Of a stretch of 64,000 bases of DNA, positions 17,390 to 26,787 are shown piece after piece. The notes beneath the pieces were generated by a model. The model saw only the letters and a list, made by a program, of their open reading frames with translations, ran no database searches and was not told where the DNA came from. This stretch comes from Streptomyces bauhiniae. Lineage in GTDB: Bacteria; Actinomycetota; Actinomycetes; Streptomycetales; Streptomycetaceae. The DNA lies in the NCBI RefSeq assembly GCF_004784475.1, contig NZ_SRRT01000003.1:1-64000 (forward strand), written 5' to 3'. A program made the position numbers and the translations under genes. How positions within the stretch are numbered: position 1 is the first letter of the stretch; each line of letters opens with the position of its first letter.

Positions 17390-18157
17390 TCAGGCGCCGA
17401 TCGCGTGCAGGCCGCCGTCGACGTGGATGATCTCGCCCGTGGTCTTGGGGAACCAGTCGCTGAGGAGGGCGACGATGCCCTTGCCGGCGGGCTCGGGGTC
17501 CTTGAGGTCCCACTCGAGGGGGGAGCGGGTGTCCCAGACGGCGGCCAGGTCGGAGAAGCCGGGGATGGACTTCGCGGCCATGGAGCCGAGCGGGCCCGCG
17601 GAGATGAGGTTGCAGCGGATGTTCTGCTTGCCCAGGTCGCGCGCCATGTAGCGGCTGGTGGCCTCCAGGGCGGCCTTGGCCGGGCCCATCCAGTCGTACT
17701 GCGGCCAGGCGTACTGCGCGTCGAAGGTGAGGCCGACGACCGAGCCGCCGTTCTGCATCAGCGGCAGGCAGGCCATGGTCAGCGACTTCAGGGAGAAGGC
17801 GGAGACGTGCATGGCGGTGGCGACCGACTCGAACGGGGTGTTCAGGAAGTTGCCGCCGAGGGCGTCCTGCGGGGCGAAGCCGATGGAGTGGACGACACCG
17901 TCCAGGCCGCCCAGCTCCTCGCCGACGATGTCGGCCAGGCGCGCGAGGTGCTCCTCGTTGGTGACGTCCAGCTCGATGACCTTCGCCGGCTTCGGCAGCT
18001 TCTTGGCGATGCGCTCGGTCAGCGTGGGACGCGGGAACGCGGTCAGGATGATCTCGGCGCCCTGCTCCTGCGCGAGCCTGGCCGCGTGGAAGGCGATGGA
18101 GGACTCCGTCAGCACACCCGTGATCAGGATGCGCTTGCCCTCGAGAATTCCGCTCAT
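17390..18157 (-). CDS. fabI: Enoyl-[acyl-carrier-protein] reductase (NADH)
   Basis: A 255-residue InhA/FabI-type enzyme that performs the last reduction of each fatty-acid elongation round (FAS II). Visible features are the FabI-type nucleotide site (GVLTESSIAFHAA), and the catalytic Tyr154-x6-Lys161 in YDWMGPAK with Phe145 in the position of InhA Phe149. It lies 5 nt downstream of fabG in the same unit, as in other streptomycetes. The sequence is closer to mycobacterial InhA than to enterobacterial FabI, which matters for inhibitor sensitivity. Confidence 0.97.
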   Translation of the reverse strand: MSGILEGKRILITGVLTESSIAFHAARLAQEQGAEIILTAFPRPTLTERIAKKLPKPAKVIELDVTNEEHLARLADIVGEELGGLDGVVHSIGFAPQDALGGNFLNTPFESVATAMHVSAFSLKSLTMACLPLMQNGGSVVGLTFDAQYAWPQYDWMGPAKAALEATSRYMARDLGKQNIRCNLISAGPLGSMAAKSIPGFSDLAAVWDTRSPLEWDLKDPEPAGKGIVALLSDWFPKTTGEIIHVDGGLHAIGA

Positions 18158-18162
18158 GGTGT

Positions 18163-18867
18163 TCAGTGACCCATTCCCAGTCCGCCGTCAACGGGAATGA
18201 CGGCTCCAGTGATGTACGAGGCGTCGTCCGAGGCGAGGAACTTCACCGCCGCGGCCACCTCCTCCGGCTCGGCGTACCGGCCGAGCGGCACCTGCGACAC
18301 GATGCCCTTGCGCTGCTCGTCGGTGAGCGCCTTGGTCATGTCGGTGTCGACGAAGCCGGGGGCGACGACGTTGAAGGTGAGGTTGCGCGAGCCCAGCTCA
18401 CGGGCGAGGGAGCGCGCGAAGCCGACCAGCGCGGCCTTGGACGCGGCGTAGTTCGCCTGCCCCGCCGAGCCCAGCAGGCCGACGACCGACGAGATCAGTA
18501 CGACGCGGCCCTTCTTGGCGCGCAGCATGCCCCGGTTGGCCCGCTTGACGACCCGGAAGGTGCCCGTCAGGTTGGTGTCGATGACCGAGGTGAAGTCCTC
18601 TTCGGACATGCGCATCAGGAGCTGGTCCTTGGTGACACCCGCGTTGGCCACCAGCACCTCGACCGGGCCGTGCCGCTCCTCGATCTCCTTGTACGCCTGC
18701 TCGACCTGCTCGGCGTCGGTGATGTCGCACTTGACGGCCAGGAAGCCCGCCGGGGGCTCGCCCGAGCGGTACGTGATGGCGACCTTGTCGCCGGCGTCGG
18801 CGAAAGCGCGGGCGATGGCGAGGCCGATGCCCCGGTTGCCTCCGGTGACGAGAACCGAGCGGCTCAA
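18163..18867 (-). CDS. fabG: 3-oxoacyl-[acyl-carrier-protein] reductase
   Basis: A 234-residue short-chain dehydrogenase. It carries TGGNRGIG for NADPH binding, NAG at 75-77 and the catalytic triad Ser127, Tyr140, Lys144. It reduces beta-ketoacyl-ACP in FAS II and forms an operon with fabI. The start codon is TTG at 18867, supported by a GGGTGA-type ribosome site and by the position of the first beta strand; a weak start may help set fabG level relative to fabI. Confidence 0.95.
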   Translation of the reverse strand: MSRSVLVTGGNRGIGLAIARAFADAGDKVAITYRSGEPPAGFLAVKCDITDAEQVEQAYKEIEERHGPVEVLVANAGVTKDQLLMRMSEEDFTSVIDTNLTGTFRVVKRANRGMLRAKKGRVVLISSVVGLLGSAGQANYAASKAALVGFARSLARELGSRNLTFNVVAPGFVDTDMTKALTDEQRKGIVSQVPLGRYAEPEEVAAAVKFLASDDASYITGAVIPVDGGLGMGH

Positions 18868-19036
18868 CGGATCACCCTTTCATCAGCGGTCTACAACGTT
18901 CCGACAATCCGCCCGGACGCCCTCGTGACGGGCCTGACAGGCGGCTTCCCAAGAAACCTATCGGTCCGCCCGCGACCACGGACAATCGGGCACCGACAGT
19001 GACACATCCCTGCTCCTGTCGGATTCCTACAGACGC

Positions 19037-19432
19037 TCAGCCCGTCATTCCGGGCGCGTGAGCGGCCAGCCCCTCGGCTCGGGCCGCGTCCAGCATCCGG
19101 CGGTCGTAGGTCACCAGAGCGGTCAGGTCGTCGCCCAGCGACAGCGCGCCGGCCACATGAATCGCGTCCAGCGTCCTGAGCCTCCCGACCAGCAGAGCCG
19201 CCCCGTCACGAACTTCCCTGGTCAGCAGGATCTCGGTGATCCGGGTATCCAGATCCTCCATCGCCTTCGGGAAGTGCCCCATGAGATCCAGGGTCCGTAC
19301 CGTCTCCACGAAGCCCAGCGTGCTGGTGGCGAGCGGCGCGGTGATCCGCTCCTGGAGGAAGGCGTCCAACTCCCTCCAGTGGTTGCGGCGGGTCATCCAC
19401 GTGACCAGCGCGGATGTGTCCATGTAGATCAA
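19037..19432 (-). CDS. PIN-domain toxin (VapC-like ribonuclease)
   Basis: A 131-residue PIN domain protein. The four acidic residues that bind Mg/Mn in VapC-type ribonucleases can be assigned: Asp5 (MDTSALV), Glu43 (FVET), Asp89 (TLDAIHVA) and Asp110 (VTYDRRM). It probably cleaves RNA when released from its antitoxin. The start is TTG at 19432 inside TTGA, a 4-nt overlap with the antitoxin stop, so the pair is translationally coupled. It starts an accessory block downstream of the fab genes. Confidence 0.9.
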   Translation of the reverse strand: MIYMDTSALVTWMTRRNHWRELDAFLQERITAPLATSTLGFVETVRTLDLMGHFPKAMEDLDTRITEILLTREVRDGAALLVGRLRTLDAIHVAGALSLGDDLTALVTYDRRMLDAARAEGLAAHAPGMTG

Positions 19433-19713
19433 CGGTCATCCTCCTCGCGCTCGGCCAGAAGCAGCGCCAGGGGATCGACGTCTTCGGGTACCGCGTAATG
19501 GGGCATCGTGTGCCGGTCGGCAGCGGTGACCGGCTTGAGCTTGATCTTCCCCTGGGCCACCAAATGCGCGTACCGCTCCATGGGCCCGCCGGCCGGGGAC
19601 AGTATGGCGATCACGTTGCCGTGCCGGGTGACCTGAATCGCCTCCCCCTTCTCGACACGGGCGAACACCGCGCTCGGGTTGTACGAGAACTCTCGGACGG
19701 AGATGGTGCTCAT
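19429..19713 (-). CDS. Phd/YefM-type antitoxin
   Basis: A 94-residue antitoxin. The N-terminal half (MSTISVREFSYNPSAVFARV, then VTRHGNVIAIL) is the Phd/YefM DNA-binding fold; the acidic C-terminal half would wrap the PIN toxin. Such proteins repress their own operon, with the toxin as co-repressor. Phd-type antitoxin with PIN toxin is a common mixed pairing in actinobacteria. ATG at 19713. Confidence 0.9.
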   Translation of the reverse strand: MSTISVREFSYNPSAVFARVEKGEAIQVTRHGNVIAILSPAGGPMERYAHLVAQGKIKLKPVTAADRHTMPHYAVPEDVDPLALLLAEREEDDR

Positions 19714-19760
19714 CGCTGCCTCGCTTCGGCCGATTGTGCCTACATCTCTTCAAGCCTACC
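19714..19760 (-). promoter_or_regulatory. Promoter/operator region of the toxin-antitoxin pair
   Basis: Two direct GCCTAC repeats (19738-19743 and 19754-19759, plus strand) lie within 46 nt of the antitoxin start. On the minus strand a TTGTAG/TAGGCA pair with 17-nt spacing overlaps them, a possible promoter. The region runs into the last codons of the neighbouring ATPase gene. Autorepression by the antitoxin is inferred from the family only. Confidence 0.35.
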
Positions 19761-20202
19761 TACAAACCGGTGAGACTGCGTGGGTGGCGCACTCCGCCCA
19801 CACGGTCTTGCCGGGGCCGGTTCGCGGGCTCGTGCCCCAGCGGGTGGCTACGGCCTCGATCAGGAGGAGGCCCCTGCCTCCCTCGGCGGTGGGGTCCTGG
19901 GCGGGGAGCTTGGGGTGGGCGGGGTGGGTGTCCGAGACCTCCACGCGGATGCGGTCGGGGGTTTGGTGGAGGCGGAGTTCGAAGTCCCTTCCCGGTACGC
20001 GGCCGTGCAGGACGGCGTTCGCGGCGAGTTCGGCGACGATCAGGGCGACGGCCTCGGAGGTGGGGGTGCCGTAGGGGTGGCCCCACTGGTCCAACTGGTG
20101 CGTGGCGAGTCGGCGGGCGAGCCGGGCACCCCGCCGGGTGGCGGAGAAACGCTGAGCGAACGTACGTACGGTGACTGCCTCTTGGGCGGGCGTGGGTGAC
20201 AT
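19756..20202 (-). CDS. ATP-binding protein of the anti-sigma factor (RsbW/SpoIIAB) type
   Basis: A 148-residue GHKL-fold protein with an N-box ELAANAVLHG (58-67), a G1-type DTHP motif and a G2 box EGGRGLLLIEAVATRWG. It has no kinase dimerisation or sensor domain. Streptomyces encodes dozens of such small ATPases, many next to XRE/DUF397 gene pairs as in the whiJ and abaA loci. It is divergent from exactly such a pair here. Partner switching with a sigma or anti-anti-sigma factor is possible but unproven. ATG at 20202. Confidence 0.88.
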   Translation of the reverse strand: MSPTPAQEAVTVRTFAQRFSATRRGARLARRLATHQLDQWGHPYGTPTSEAVALIVAELAANAVLHGRVPGRDFELRLHQTPDRIRVEVSDTHPAHPKLPAQDPTAEGGRGLLLIEAVATRWGTSPRTGPGKTVWAECATHAVSPVCR

Positions 20203-20250
20203 GGGTCCAGCGTGAGGAGTCCCTCCGGGGGGCCAACAGGAACGAAGCCC

Positions 20251-20307
20251 ATACAACTCCGCTTGTATCAGTGCACACTCTGGACTGGGTGGGTCACTCC
20301 CCGTGAC
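20251..20307. promoter_or_regulatory. Two inverted repeats in the ATPase/XRE divergent promoter region
   Basis: ATACAA-N6-TTGTAT (20251-20268) and GTCAC-N5-GTGAC (20293-20307) lie in the 147-nt region between the divergent ATPase and XRE genes. Both have the size and symmetry of dimer operator sites; the nearby XRE protein is the obvious candidate binder. Confidence 0.5.
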
Positions 20308-20349
20308 GATGGGTCGATTCGGCCGGTTCAGGGGCACATGGAGGCAGTC

Positions 20350-21180
20350 GTGACGAAGGGCAACAACGAGGCAGAACTCTCCGATGGCCTGCGGACCTTC
20401 GGCGCGGTCTTGAAGGTGCTACGGGAGGAAGCGAACCTGACACAGGAGGAGTTCGCAGTTCGCGTGCAGTACTCGGTTCCTTACATCGCCAAGATCGAGC
20501 AGGGCAAGCGATTTCCTCCATCGGATCTGCTGACCCGGGCCGAAGAACCCCTGGGGCCGGTCGCCATCAAGGTACTGACGGGAGCGGCCAAGAGCCTGAC
20601 CAGGCGGCCAGGGCTGGCTCACCGGTTCCGGGAGTGGGCAGGCATCGAGGAGGACGCGGTCTCCCTGTGCGCGTACGAATGCCGGGCGATTCCGGGGCTG
20701 TTGCAGCCGGAGAGCTACATGCGGGCGGTGTTCAACGGACAGCTACCGCCGCCGGACGAGGAGCAGGTCGAGCGCAACGTGGCAGCCCGGCTGGATCGGC
20801 AGCAGATCTTCTCCGCCCGGCAGAACACCGCGTTCACCTTCGTCATCGAGCAGTGCGTACTGGAGCGACGCCTGGGAGGCGGCGAGGTGACGAAGCAGGT
20901 CATTGACCACCTGCTCGCAGTGGGGGCCCGGCGCAATGTCGAGATTCAGATCATGCCCTTGATCCAGGAGGACCACGCGGGCATCGACGGTCTGATGTAT
21001 CTGGCAGAGACGCCCGCTCACCAGTGGCTCGGCTACACCGAGGGACAGAGGTCCAGCAACCTGATCTCCGCGCCGAAAGACGTAAGCGTGTTGCTTCAGT
21101 GCTATGGCAAGCTGCGTTCCCAGGCATTGGACTGCCGGGCTACCGTGGAACTGCTGGAAGACATGCGAGGAGCACTATGA
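20350..21180 (+). CDS. XRE-family regulator with DUF5753 (WhiJ-like)
   Basis: A 276-residue regulator. The N-terminal Cro/CI-type helix-turn-helix (about 12-70: LRTFGAVLKVLREEANLTQE, then YIAKIEQGKR) is followed by the DUF5753 domain (about 95-272), with the conserved IPGLLQPESYMRAVF segment. This is the architecture of WhiJ and its many streptomycete paralogues, which affect development and antibiotic production. The GTG at 20350 is preferred because GGAGG precedes it by 5 nt; ATG at 20338 has no ribosome site. Its stop overlaps the DUF397 start by 4 nt (ATGA). Confidence 0.92.
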   Translation: MTKGNNEAELSDGLRTFGAVLKVLREEANLTQEEFAVRVQYSVPYIAKIEQGKRFPPSDLLTRAEEPLGPVAIKVLTGAAKSLTRRPGLAHRFREWAGIEEDAVSLCAYECRAIPGLLQPESYMRAVFNGQLPPPDEEQVERNVAARLDRQQIFSARQNTAFTFVIEQCVLERRLGGGEVTKQVIDHLLAVGARRNVEIQIMPLIQEDHAGIDGLMYLAETPAHQWLGYTEGQRSSNLISAPKDVSVLLQCYGKLRSQALDCRATVELLEDMRGAL

Positions 21181-21353
21181 GCACCACTGACAAGCTGGCC
21201 TGGTTCAAGAGCAGCTACAGCGGCAGCGAAGGTGACAATTGCATCGAGGTCTCCTTGCGTCCCGGCGCTATCCACATCCGCGACTCCAAAGACAAGCGTA
21301 TGCGCCCCCTCACCGTCACCCCCGAGGCATGGGCCATGTTCGTCGGCAAGTGA
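21177..21353 (+). CDS. DUF397 small protein (partner of the WhiJ-like regulator)
   Basis: A 58-residue protein with the DUF397 hallmarks: WFKSSYSGSEGDNCIEV near the N-terminus, then IHIRDSKD and a C-terminal P.AW..F. Members almost always follow an XRE/DUF5753 gene and are thought to act with it, possibly as an antagonist that releases it from DNA. The ATG at 21177 overlaps the regulator stop, indicating coupled translation. Confidence 0.93.
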   Translation: MSTTDKLAWFKSSYSGSEGDNCIEVSLRPGAIHIRDSKDKRMRPLTVTPEAWAMFVGK

Positions 21354-21405
21354 ACTGAGCGCCGTATCCTCCTTGCACCCCACCCCGTGCAGGAGGAACC
21401 CGCCC

Positions 21406-22929
21406 GTGGCTCAACACATCGACCCTTCCTTCCTGGCGCTCCCCCTGAGGGCCCTCGCTGATGCCGCGCTGGCGCGTGCACGCGCCCTGGGGGCCACGCA
21501 CGCCGACTTCCGGCTGGAACGGGTGCGCAGCGCGTCATGGCGGCTGCGGGACGGGCGGCCGTCGGGGTCCTCGGACACCACCGACCTGGGGTACGCCGTC
21601 AGGGTCGTGCACGGGGGTAGCTGGGGGTTCGCCTCAGGGGTGGACCTGACGATGGACGGCGCCGCGAAGGTCGCCTCGCAGGCGGTGGCGATGGCCAAGC
21701 TGTCCGCGCAGGTGATCAAGGCCGCCGGGTCGGACGAGCGCGTCGAGCTGGCCGACGAGCCCGTACACGCCGACAAGACGTGGATCTCGTCGTACGACAT
21801 CGACCCCTTCACCGTGCCGGACGCGGACAAGTCCGCGCTGCTGGGCGACTGGAGCGGGCGGCTCCTCGCGGCGCAGGGCGTCGACCACGTGGACGCCTCG
21901 CTGACCACCGTGCACGAGAACAAGTTCTACGCCGACACCGCCGGGACCGTCACCACCCAGCAGCGCGTCCGGCTGCACCCCGAGCTGACGGCCGTCTCCG
22001 TGGACGACTCCAGCGGCGAGTTCGACTCGATGCGCACCCTCGCCCCGCCGGCCGGCCGGGGCTGGGAGTACCTGACCGGCACCGGCTGGGACTGGGACGC
22101 CGAACTCGAACAGATCCCCGAGCTGCTGGCCGAGAAGATGCGCGCCCCGAGCGTGGACCCCGGCCTGTACGACCTGGTCGTGGACCCCTCCAACCTGTGG
22201 CTCACCATCCACGAGTCCATCGGCCACGCCACCGAACTGGACCGCGCCCTCGGCTACGAAGCCGCCTACGCCGGCACCTCGTTCGCCACCTTCGACCAGC
22301 TCGGCAAGCTCAAGTACGGCTCCGAGCTGATGAACGTCACCGGCGACCGCACCGCCGAACACGGCCTGGCGACCATCGGCTACGACGACGAGGGCGTGGC
22401 CGCGCAGTCCTGGGACCTAGTGAAGGACGGCACCCTCACCGGGTACCAACTCGACCGCCGGATCGCCAAGTTGACCGGCTTCGACCGCTCCAACGGCTGC
22501 GCCTTCGCGGACTCCCCCGGCCATGTCCCGGTCCAGCGCATGGCCAACGTCTCGCTGCGGCCGGACCCCGCCGGGCTGTCCACCGAGGGGCTGATCGGGG
22601 GCGTCGACCGGGGCATCTACGTCGTCGGGGACCGGTCCTGGTCGATCGACATGCAGCGCTACAACTTCCAGTTCACCGGCCAGCGCTTCTTCCGCATCGA
22701 GAACGGGCGGATCACCGGCCAGCTCCGGGATGTCGCCTACCAGGCCAACACCACCGACTTCTGGGGCTCGATGGCCGCCGTCGGCGGCCCCCAGACCTAC
22801 GTCCTCGGCGGCGCCTTCAACTGCGGCAAGGCCCAGCCCGGCCAGGTCGCCGCCGTGTCCCACGGCTGCCCCTCCGCCCTGTTCCGGGGCGTCAACATCC
22901 TCAACACGACCCAGGAGGCCGGGCGATGA
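21406..22929 (+). CDS. tldD: TldD-type metalloprotease
   Basis: A 507-residue zinc-dependent protease subunit. The metal-binding HExxxH is at His269-Glu270-His274 (HESIGHATE). TldD and TldE form a heterodimer that degrades unfolded peptides and in some bacteria trims modified peptides such as microcins or PQQ precursors. No peptide precursor gene is evident nearby. The GTG at 21406 has AGGAGG at ideal spacing. The stop overlaps tldE by 4 nt (ATGA). Confidence 0.94.
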   Translation: MAQHIDPSFLALPLRALADAALARARALGATHADFRLERVRSASWRLRDGRPSGSSDTTDLGYAVRVVHGGSWGFASGVDLTMDGAAKVASQAVAMAKLSAQVIKAAGSDERVELADEPVHADKTWISSYDIDPFTVPDADKSALLGDWSGRLLAAQGVDHVDASLTTVHENKFYADTAGTVTTQQRVRLHPELTAVSVDDSSGEFDSMRTLAPPAGRGWEYLTGTGWDWDAELEQIPELLAEKMRAPSVDPGLYDLVVDPSNLWLTIHESIGHATELDRALGYEAAYAGTSFATFDQLGKLKYGSELMNVTGDRTAEHGLATIGYDDEGVAAQSWDLVKDGTLTGYQLDRRIAKLTGFDRSNGCAFADSPGHVPVQRMANVSLRPDPAGLSTEGLIGGVDRGIYVVGDRSWSIDMQRYNFQFTGQRFFRIENGRITGQLRDVAYQANTTDFWGSMAAVGGPQTYVLGGAFNCGKAQPGQVAAVSHGCPSALFRGVNILNTTQEAGR

Positions 22930-24320
22930 GCGCGCGGACCAGCAAGCCGTACGAGATCGTCGAGCGGGCCCTCGCGCTGTCCCGGGCGGACGGCTGTGTC
23001 GTCATCGCGGACGAGGAGTCCAGCGCCAACCTGCGCTGGGCGGGCAACGCGCTCACCACGAACGGCGTGACCCGCGGCCGTACCCTCACCGTGATCGCCA
23101 CCGTGGACGGGCAGCAGGGCACCGCCTCCGGCGTGGTCTCGCGCTCGGCGGTGACGGCGGCCGAGCTGGAGCCGCTGGTGCGGGCCGCCGAGGCCGCCGC
23201 GCGGGCGGCCGGACCCGCCGAGGACGCCCAGCCGCTGGTCAGCGGGGTCCCGGACTCCCCCGACTTCCGCGACGCGCCCGCCGAGACCTCCTCCGCCGTG
23301 TTCGCCGACTTCGCCCCGGCGCTCGGCGAGGCGTTCGCCCGCGCCCGGGCCGGCGGCCGCGAGCTGTACGGCTTCGCCAGCCACGAGACCGTCTCCACCT
23401 ACCTCGGCACCTCCACCGGCCTGCGCCTTCGGCACGACCAGCCGACCGGCACCCTGGAACTGAACGCCAAGTCCCCCGACCACACCCGCTCGGCCTGGGC
23501 CGGCCGCTCGACCCGCGACTTCAAGGACGTCGACCCGGGCGCCCTGGACACCGAGCTGGCCGAGCGCCTCGGCTGGGCCGAGCGCCGCGTGGAGCTGCCG
23601 GCCGGGCGGTACGAGACGCTGCTGCCCCCGTCCGCCGTGGCCGACCTGCTCATCTACCAGCTCTGGTCCGCCTCCGGCCGGGACGCCACCGAGGGCCGCA
23701 CGGTGTTCTCCAAGCCGGGCGGCGGCACCCGTACCGGCGAGCGGCTCAGCGAGCTGCCGCTGACCCTGCGCAGCGACCCCGACGAGCCGGGCCTGAACTG
23801 CGCGCCCTTCGTCGTCGCCCACTCCTCCGGCGGCGACCGCTCGGTCTTCGACAACGGGCTGCCCGTACGCGCCACCGACTGGATCAAGGACGGTGTGCTC
23901 GACCACCTCACCACCACCCGGCACAGCGCGGCCCTGACCGGGCTGCCGCTCGCCCCGGCGCTGGACAACCTGATCCTGGACGGCGGCGGCGACCGCTCGC
24001 TCGCGGAGATGGTCGCGGCCACCGAGCGCGGGCTGCTGCTGACCTGCCTGTGGTACATCCGCGAGGTGGACCCGGCGACCCTGCTGCTCACCGGCCTCAC
24101 CCGCGACGGCGTCTACCTGGTGGAGAACGGCGAGGTCACCGGCCAGGTGAACAACTTCCGGTTCAACGAGTCGCCCGTCGGCGTGCTCGGCCGCGCCTCC
24201 GAGGCGGGCCGCACCGAGCAGACGCTGCCCCGCGAGTGGAGCGACTGGTTCACCCGCGCCGCGATGCCCGCGCTCCGCGTGCCGGAATTCAATATGAGCT
24301 CTGTCAGCCAGGGCGTATAA
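22926..24320 (+). CDS. tldE: TldE/PmbA-type metalloprotease subunit
   Basis: A 464-residue paralogue of TldD that lacks the HExxxH motif, as expected for the TldE/PmbA partner. The C-terminal beta-rich domain ([16 protein letters not shown] to [12 protein letters not shown]) matches the family. It is translationally coupled to tldD, giving the expected one-to-one expression of the heterodimer. Confidence 0.93.
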   Translation: MSARTSKPYEIVERALALSRADGCVVIADEESSANLRWAGNALTTNGVTRGRTLTVIATVDGQQGTASGVVSRSAVTAAELEPLVRAAEAAARAAGPAEDAQPLVSGVPDSPDFRDAPAETSSAVFADFAPALGEAFARARAGGRELYGFASHETVSTYLGTSTGLRLRHDQPTGTLELNAKSPDHTRSAWAGRSTRDFKDVDPGALDTELAERLGWAERRVELPAGRYETLLPPSAVADLLIYQLWSASGRDATEGRTVFSKPGGGTRTGERLSELPLTLRSDPDEPGLNCAPFVVAHSSGGDRSVFDNGLPVRATDWIKDGVLDHLTTTRHSAALTGLPLAPALDNLILDGGGDRSLAEMVAATERGLLLTCLWYIREVDPATLLLTGLTRDGVYLVENGEVTGQVNNFRFNESPVGVLGRASEAGRTEQTLPREWSDWFTRAAMPALRVPEFNMSSVSQGV

Positions 24321-24376
24321 CCTCGTACTCGGCTGTCACCCGACCGCCGCATGATCATCTAGGAGACACGAGAACC

Positions 24377-25645
24377 GTGACGGACATCGTCGACGAACTG
24401 AAGTGGCGTGGGCTGATCGCCCTCTCCACCGACGAGGACGCATTGCGCAAGGCGTTCGCGGACGGTCCTGTCACGTTCTATTGCGGCTTCGACCCGACCG
24501 CGCCCAGCCTGCACCTCGGCAACCTGGTCCAGATCCTCACCATGCGCCGCATCCAGAACGCGGGCCACCGCCCGCTGGGCCTGGTCGGCGGCGCGACCGG
24601 TCTGATCGGCGACCCCAAGCCGACCGCCGAGCGCACGCTGAACGCGCCGGAGACCGTCGGCCAGTGGGTCGAGCGGCTGCGCGCGCAGATCCAGCCCCTG
24701 CTGGACTTCGAGGGTCCGAACGCGGCCGTGATGGTCAACAACCTGGACTGGACCCAGGGCATGTCGGCCATCGAGTTCCTGCGGGACATCGGCAAGCACT
24801 TCCGAGTCAACAAGATGATCGCCAAGGAGGCCGTCTCCCGCCGGCTGAACTCCGACGCGGGCATCAGCTACACCGAGTTCAGCTACCAGATCCTCCAGGG
24901 CATGGACTTCCTGGAGCTGTACCGGCGCTACGGCTGCACGCTGCAGACCGGCGGCAGCGACCAGTGGGGCAACCTCACCTCCGGCACCGACCTGATCCAC
25001 CGGACCGAGCCGGACGCCGTGGTCCACGCGCTGGGCACCCCGCTGATCACCAAGGCGGACGGCACCAAGTTCGGCAAGACCGAGTCGGGCACCGTCTGGC
25101 TCGACGCGGAGATGACCACGCCGTACGCCTTCTACCAGTTCTGGCTGAACGCGGACGACCGGGACGTCTCCAAGTTCCTGCGGATCTTCAGCTTCAAGTC
25201 CCGCGAGGAGATCGCGGAGCTGGAGCGGCTGACCGAGGAGCGTCCGCAGGCCCGTGCGGCGCAGCGCGCGCTCGCGGAGGAGCTGACGACGCTGGTGCAC
25301 GGCGCGGACCAGACCGCCGCCGTGGTCGCCGCGTCCAAGGCGCTGTTCGGCCAGGGCGAGCTGTCCGAGCTGGACGAGGCGACGCTCGCCGCCGCGCTCT
25401 CCGAGCTGCCGCACATCCAGGTCGCGGAGCTGGGCCCCGTGGTGGACCTGTTCGCCGAGGTCGGTCTCGTGGCCAGCAAGTCGGCCGCGCGGCGCACGGT
25501 GAAGGAGGGCGGGGCCTACGTGAACAACGTCAAGGTCGCCACTGAGGACGCCGTACCGGACGCCGGGGAGCTGCTGCACGGGCGCTGGCTGGTGCTGCGC
25601 CGGGGCAAGAAGAACCTGGCGGCGGTCGAGGTCACGGGCGCCTGA
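24377..25645 (+). CDS. tyrS: Tyrosyl-tRNA synthetase
   Basis: A 422-residue class I synthetase that charges tRNA-Tyr. The ATP-site motifs are HLGN (46-49, the HIGH equivalent) and KFGKT (231-235, the KMSKS equivalent). A C-terminal S4-like RNA-binding domain (about 355-420, with [18 protein letters not shown]) is complete. The GTG start at 24377 follows AGGAGA. No T-box leader is apparent in the 56 nt separating it from tldE, so it may be partly co-transcribed. Confidence 0.97.
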   Translation: MTDIVDELKWRGLIALSTDEDALRKAFADGPVTFYCGFDPTAPSLHLGNLVQILTMRRIQNAGHRPLGLVGGATGLIGDPKPTAERTLNAPETVGQWVERLRAQIQPLLDFEGPNAAVMVNNLDWTQGMSAIEFLRDIGKHFRVNKMIAKEAVSRRLNSDAGISYTEFSYQILQGMDFLELYRRYGCTLQTGGSDQWGNLTSGTDLIHRTEPDAVVHALGTPLITKADGTKFGKTESGTVWLDAEMTTPYAFYQFWLNADDRDVSKFLRIFSFKSREEIAELERLTEERPQARAAQRALAEELTTLVHGADQTAAVVAASKALFGQGELSELDEATLAAALSELPHIQVAELGPVVDLFAEVGLVASKSAARRTVKEGGAYVNNVKVATEDAVPDAGELLHGRWLVLRRGKKNLAAVEVTGA

Positions 25646-25656
25646 GGCATGGATAA

Positions 25657-25690
25657 GAGGGCGGCTTCCCTTCGCGGGGAGGCCGCCCTC
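25657..25690. terminator. Bidirectional terminator after tyrS
   Basis: A 9-bp perfect stem (25657-25665 with 25682-25690) is extended inward by TCCC/GGGA pairs around a TTCGC loop. It lies between the convergent tyrS and GlsB-type genes. Confidence 0.85.
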
Positions 25691-25703
25691 TGTCGTACCC
25701 GCG

Positions 25704-25997
25704 TCACACCCGTTCGTCGTACTTGCGCTTGCGGCGCTTGCCGAGGGTCGCGGTGTAGAGCATGTCGACGAAGAACACGATGATGATCGCGGCGACGAGC
25801 TGGAAGATGTGCCTGCTCCAGTCGATGCCCTTGGTCTCCGCGACCCCCAGACCGCGCGCGATGGCGTTGCCCGCCAGGGCGCCCAGGATGCCGCAGATGG
25901 TGGTCAGCCACAGGGGGCTGTGCTGCTTGCCGGGAATGATCGCCTTGGCGAGCAGGCCCAGCACGAATCCCACGATGATCGCCCACAGCCAGCCCAT
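25704..25997 (-). CDS. GlsB/YeaQ/YmgE family membrane protein
   Basis: A 97-residue protein with three hydrophobic helices and the Gly-rich pattern of the transglycosylase-associated (GlsB/YeaQ/YmgE) family: GFVLGLLAKAIIPG, then GILGALAGNAIARGL. Despite the family name no enzymatic activity is established; members are often stress-induced. The C-terminus is very basic (GKRRKRKYDERV). ATG at 25997 with GGAGG upstream. Confidence 0.88.
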   Translation of the reverse strand: MGWLWAIIVGFVLGLLAKAIIPGKQHSPLWLTTICGILGALAGNAIARGLGVAETKGIDWSRHIFQLVAAIIIVFFVDMLYTATLGKRRKRKYDERV

Positions 25998-26236
25998 GGC
26001 GGCCTCCTCGTCCGGTCCGACCTGATCGATCTGATCGTCCTGGCCAGTCTGGGCGCGCTCCGGCCGTCGCGCATGCCGGGGGCACCCGGACGGTGGACGT
26101 TCCCGCAGGCCGGACGGCGCCCCGGTATCGAGCGCGGGGGCGCGGCGGCGTACCGTTGGTGGGTGTGCCGGGGCCGGTTCGGGCCCGGACGCGGCTTTCG
26201 GGCCGGGGTTGGACCATGCGGGCGGATGGTGGACTG

Positions 26237-26641
26237 ATGGGCAAGCAGCGTGGCGAGGTTTTCCGGATCACCGGCGCCCGGACCGGCCTGGCCGAGGACG
26301 TACGGGGCCGACAGCGGCGGTACGTGATCTCGATGTCGATCCGGACGGTGTCCGTGATCCTGGCCGCCTCCCTGTGGAACGTGGAGCGGTACGTCGCCAT
26401 CGTGGCGCTGGTGCTGGGCGCCGCGCTGCCGTACATCGCCGTGGTGATCGCAAACGCGGGGCGGGAACGGCCGCAGTCGCTTCCCTCGACCTTCGTCGTG
26501 ATGCCGTCCAAGCCGATGATCACACCGCCGCGTGACGAGCCTCGTGACGAAGAGTCAGCGGAGCGGTCGGATTCCGGCCCGGAACAGGCGTCGGCCCGGC
26601 CAGGTGCGGAGTCGCGGGAGAAACGTTCCGACCGAGCCTGA
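26237..26641 (+). CDS. DUF3099 family membrane protein
   Basis: A 134-residue protein with two membrane helices (about 30-50 and 54-72) after the DUF3099 motif VFRITGARTGLAEDVRGRQR, followed by a long acidic, disordered C-terminal tail. The family is actinobacterial and uncharacterised. ATG at 26237 is used; ATG at 26216 is an alternative that would add seven residues. Confidence 0.85.
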   Translation: MGKQRGEVFRITGARTGLAEDVRGRQRRYVISMSIRTVSVILAASLWNVERYVAIVALVLGAALPYIAVVIANAGRERPQSLPSTFVVMPSKPMITPPRDEPRDEESAERSDSGPEQASARPGAESREKRSDRA

Positions 26642-26681
26642 GCAGCGCGGCAGCGGAAAAAGCGGAAGACGACTTCCCGCC

Positions 26682-26700
26682 AAGCTCAGGAAAAGCTCAG
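26682..26700 (+). promoter_or_regulatory. 11-nt spaced direct repeat upstream of the small Cys-rich gene
   Basis: AAGCTCAG occurs twice (26682-26689 and 26693-26700) with an 11-nt period, one helical turn, which is the layout bound by OmpR-type or SARP winged-helix activators. The regulator is unknown. Confidence 0.4.
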
Positions 26701-26787
26701 TTCAATCATGCTGTTCTTGTGCCGGTCGGCCAGTGGTGCGTGACATACTGCGTACGCGCTCCGCATCCCCCGTCGGAGCGACAGACC

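Noticed and set aside
19037..21353. Prophage or integrative element
   Set aside because: The block has no integrase, tRNA target, direct flanking repeats or phage structural genes.
24321..24376. T-box leader before tyrS
   Set aside because: The gap to tldE is only 56 nt, too short for a T-box, and no T-box sequence is visible.
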